A stretch of DNA of 64,000 nucleotides from UBA967 sp044375555 (GTDB taxonomy: Bacteria > Verrucomicrobiota > Verrucomicrobiia > Chthoniobacterales > Terrimicrobiaceae): positions 1-64,000 of the forward strand of contig JBILML010000010.1 in the NCBI GenBank assembly GCA_044375555.1, written 5' to 3'. Shown here piece after piece: positions 61,868 through 64,000 of the stretch. How positions within the stretch are numbered: the first letter of the stretch is position 1; the number at the start of each line of letters is the position of its first letter. The position numbers and the translations under genes are program-made. The notes under the pieces were generated by a model. That model did not search any database, was not told where the DNA came from, and saw nothing but the letters and a program-made list of their open reading frames with translations.

Positions 61868-62983
61868 ATGATCTCGGTCGCCGACCATGTTCGGACTTGG
61901 GCGGAGATCGATCTCGATGCCATTCGCCACAACATCGGCGTGGTTCGACGCCAGATCGGTTCGCAGGCGGAAATTCTCGCCGTGGTAAAAGCCGACGCCT
62001 ACGGGCATGGCGTGGCTCCCGTGGTAAGAACTCTCGCGGCCGAGGCGTCGATTTTCGGCGTGGCGAATCTCAAGGAGGCGCGGGATGTCGCTGCACTGGG
62101 GACCGGTTGCGACATCATGCTCCTGAGCGCGTGCCTGCCCGCCGAGCGTCGTGATGCGGTGGAGGAAAAATTCATCGTCACCGTCTCGGGGGCGGACGAA
62201 GCGGCGGCGTTCGCGGACTGCGGACCGGCGCGGATCAATTTCAAAATCGATACCGGCATGGGCCGCATCGGCTGCTCGGCGGACTCCGCCTTGGAAGCTC
62301 TGCGGGCGGTCCGGCAAATGCGAAATCTCGAGGTGCATAGTATTTCCACCCACCTGCCGAGCGCGGATGAGGACTTGATTTTCACCGAATCGCAGCTTGA
62401 GAAATTTGCCGCGATGAAAAATCAAATTCGCGAGATTTTTCCCGCCGCAAAAAACCATGCCCTCAACAGTGCGGGGATTTTAAACCACCCTGTCGAGCCT
62501 GGTGAGATTGTGCGCCCCGGCCTGATGCTTTACGGAGCGTCGCCGATCCTCTCGATGCAAAAGGAACTCCGGCCCGCGCTGACCTGGAAAGCCCGCGTGG
62601 CCATGGTGCGCGATGTCGCCAATGGGGCCTCGATCAGCTACGGGCGCACCTTTATCGCTCCGGAGAGAATGCGCGTGGCTGTTCTCGCGCTGGGCTACGC
62701 CGATGGGTTTCCTCGCCAAGTTTCAGGCAACGGCGCGACGGCTCTTCTCCATGGGAACCACTGCCCGATTCTCGGCCGTGTGACGATGGATCAGATCGTC
62801 GTCGATATTGCCGCCTCACCGGATGTGCGGCCTGGCGATGCGGCCACGCTCGTGGGAAATGATGGCGACCAGCAAATCACCGCCACAGAACTCGCCGCGC
62901 GCGCCAACACGATTGCATGGGATATTTTCACCGGCATCGGACAACGCGTTCAGCGTTTCCATCACGACTCGGCCGTTAATTGA
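61868..62983 (+). CDS. alr: Alanine racemase
   Basis: 371 residues. PLP lysine in ILAVVKADAYGHGVAPVVRT, then NFKIDTGMGRIGC and the catalytic Tyr region ASISYGRTFIAPERMRVAVL, followed by ADGFPRQVSGNGATALLHGN, VTMDQIVVDIAASPDVRPGD and WDIFTGIGQRVQR. It makes D-alanine for peptidoglycan. It begins 17 bases after tRNA-Ala. Its stop overlaps the convergent DUF4870 gene by 8 bases. Confidence 0.97.
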   Translation: MISVADHVRTWAEIDLDAIRHNIGVVRRQIGSQAEILAVVKADAYGHGVAPVVRTLAAEASIFGVANLKEARDVAALGTGCDIMLLSACLPAERRDAVEEKFIVTVSGADEAAAFADCGPARINFKIDTGMGRIGCSADSALEALRAVRQMRNLEVHSISTHLPSADEDLIFTESQLEKFAAMKNQIREIFPAAKNHALNSAGILNHPVEPGEIVRPGLMLYGASPILSMQKELRPALTWKARVAMVRDVANGASISYGRTFIAPERMRVAVLALGYADGFPRQVSGNGATALLHGNHCPILGRVTMDQIVVDIAASPDVRPGDAATLVGNDGDQQITATELAARANTIAWDIFTGIGQRVQRFHHDSAVN

Positions 62984-63371
62984 AAAAGCGGATCGTCATC
63001 GGAAAACGGTAGAGGACTCCGTCGCTTGCCTTGATCGCTCCAAGGACTCCGTAGATAACCCAAGCGACCAGAATAATCAGCGGGAATACGAGCGGGATAA
63101 TCAAGCAGCCGAAGATCCCCACGAAAATCCAAGACAGCGCCCACCACAGCGACCAGGAAATTTGGAAATTCAGAACATTCCGGCCGGCGGCATCGAGTCC
63201 GGGAACCTCGTTTTTTTTCATCAACCACACGATCAGCGGAGCGAGAATTTGGCCGAATCCCACGAGCAAAAATCCGGCGAGCGCGCTGATGTGCAAAATC
63301 GTGATCCATTGACGGGAATTCGGGGAATCCACGGGCGGGGGTGGCGTTTCTTGATGCGGCGAGTCGTCCAT
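62976..63371 (-). CDS. DUF4870 membrane protein
   Basis: 131 residues. A Pro-rich N-terminus leads to three membrane helices: ITILHISALAGFLLVGFGQI, WALSWIFVGIFGCLIIPLVF and PLIILVAWVIYGVLGAIKAS, the DUF4870 pattern with VIWLMKKNEVPGLDAAGRNV between. The function is unknown. The start ATG at 63371 is preferred to the frame extension to 63893, which overlaps nusA. It is divergent from nusA. Confidence 0.85.
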   Translation of the reverse strand: MDDSPHQETPPPPVDSPNSRQWITILHISALAGFLLVGFGQILAPLIVWLMKKNEVPGLDAAGRNVLNFQISWSLWWALSWIFVGIFGCLIIPLVFPLIILVAWVIYGVLGAIKASDGVLYRFPMTIRFFN

Positions 63372-63546
63372 GCCGGAGAGCCTTTCAGCGATCCCGGCGG
63401 CGTTCAAGGCGGGTGATTTCCCCGCAAGGAAATTAAAGGTCCTTGCCGCTTGACCGATGTTGACGCACCCCCCATAGTTTCCGATTCCGAAAAAGTGCGG
63501 CGGTCGGGAAATCCACCCGCCAACACATTCCGGAACCGAGAGATTT

Positions 63547-64000
63547 ATGAATTCCGAACTCATCACAATGCTGGACTTGTTGGAGCGTGAAAAGGGCATC
63601 AAGCGCGATGTTCTGATCGACGCCATATCCACCGCCATCCTCGCGGCCTCGAAGAAAAACTTTACCTCCGGCACCCGGGATCTTCGGATCGATATCGACC
63701 CGAAAAATGGCGGAATTCGCGCCATCGCCAAGCTCATCGCCCGCGAGAAATTGGATAATCCCCATGATGAAATCGCGATCGCCAAGGCCCGCACCATCAA
63801 GCCCGATGTGGTTGATGGCGAAGAGGTGGAAGTCGAGGTGACGCCGCGCGATTTCGGCCGCATCGCCGCCCAAGCCGCCCGCCAAGCGATCAATCAACGC
63901 CTCCGCCAGATCGAGCGCGAGATGATTTATGAGGAGTTCAAGGACCGCGCTGGCGAGATCGTGACCGGCACCGTCCGCCGTTTTGAAAAATCCGATGTGA
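63547..64000 (+). CDS. nusA: Transcription factor NusA, N-terminal part (cut by window edge)
   Basis: 151 residues visible. The N-terminal domain of NusA: ITMLDLLEREKGIKRDVLID, AISTAILAASKKNFTSGTRD, LIAREKLDNPHDEIAIAKAR, VVDGEEVEVEVTPRDFGRIA, AQAARQAINQRLRQIEREMI and YEEFKDRAGEIVTGTVRRFE. NusA controls pausing, termination and antitermination. The S1 and KH domains lie beyond the edge. It is usually followed by infB. Confidence 0.95.
   Translation, partial: MNSELITMLDLLEREKGIKRDVLIDAISTAILAASKKNFTSGTRDLRIDIDPKNGGIRAIAKLIAREKLDNPHDEIAIAKARTIKPDVVDGEEVEVEVTPRDFGRIAAQAARQAINQRLRQIEREMIYEEFKDRAGEIVTGTVRRFEKSDV

Overview
The window looks like chromosomal DNA of a Gram-negative, GC-rich member of the Verrucomicrobiota (PVC group). 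The evidence is an outer-membrane toolkit (RND pumps, an OprB-type porin, an LptF/G permease) together with a PSCyt1/DUF1549/DUF1553 protein, a DUF1501 protein and a further planctomycete-type cytochrome protein, families concentrated in Planctomycetes and Verrucomicrobia. No rRNA, CRISPR array or intact prophage is visible. Genes are tightly packed, with many ATGA or TAATG overlaps, and the only clear mobile DNA is a broken IS256-type transposase near 27.3-27.6 kb.

Layout: 1-6.6 kb carries an RND permease (cut by the window edge) with its periplasmic adaptor, diverging from an ArsR-type regulator coupled to yggS, then a second, orphan RND permease. 6.7-9.4 kb is a three-gene operon: type III polyketide synthase, FAD oxidoreductase and methyltransferase. 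9.5-17.0 kb holds three large exported proteins (membrane cytochrome/LRR protein, Tat-type DUF1501 protein, PSCyt/PSD1 lipoprotein). 17.2-26.7 kb is a deoxysugar island: RhaT-type transporter, lactonase, two SDR dehydrogenases, FAH hydrolase, fuconate-dehydratase-like enolase, a lipoprotein mutarotase, an SSS symporter and an AraC regulator. Together these reconstruct a non-phosphorylative L-fucose (or related 6-deoxyhexose) pathway. 26.7-28.0 kb is a gene-poor scar with repeats and the transposase remnant.

28.0-30.8 kb encodes an OprB-type porin, an exported protein with a PD-(D/E)XK-like motif and a CBM9-like protein, tightly packed. 30.8-34.8 kb has murA, a TerB/DUF697 protein, an ExoD protein, a DUF1232 protein and a YugP-type zinc peptidase. 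35.0-37.3 kb is the conserved tRNA-Thr-tuf-tRNA-Trp-secE-nusG block, which ends in a terminator rather than continuing into ribosomal protein genes. 37.5-48.1 kb is a run of thirteen minus-strand genes linking aromatic amino acid synthesis (tyrA-like, aroA), cmk, phospholipid synthesis (plsC), accA, LPS export and proteolysis. Two of its members look like catalytically dead relatives of known enzymes.

48.2-52.6 kb has two transporters, an orphan ParA and a cell-wall amidase. 52.6-57.3 kb is an overlapping plus-strand operon from a YmdB-like phosphoesterase to folD. An AAA/DUF4143 ATPase preceded by a nested palindrome follows, then a TPR protein, an SDR, folE2, tRNA-Ala, alr, a DUF4870 membrane protein and the start of nusA at the right edge. 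The observations most worth following up are the exported nuclease-like protein behind the porin, the polyketide operon, the nested palindrome, and the two pseudo-enzymes in the large envelope operon.
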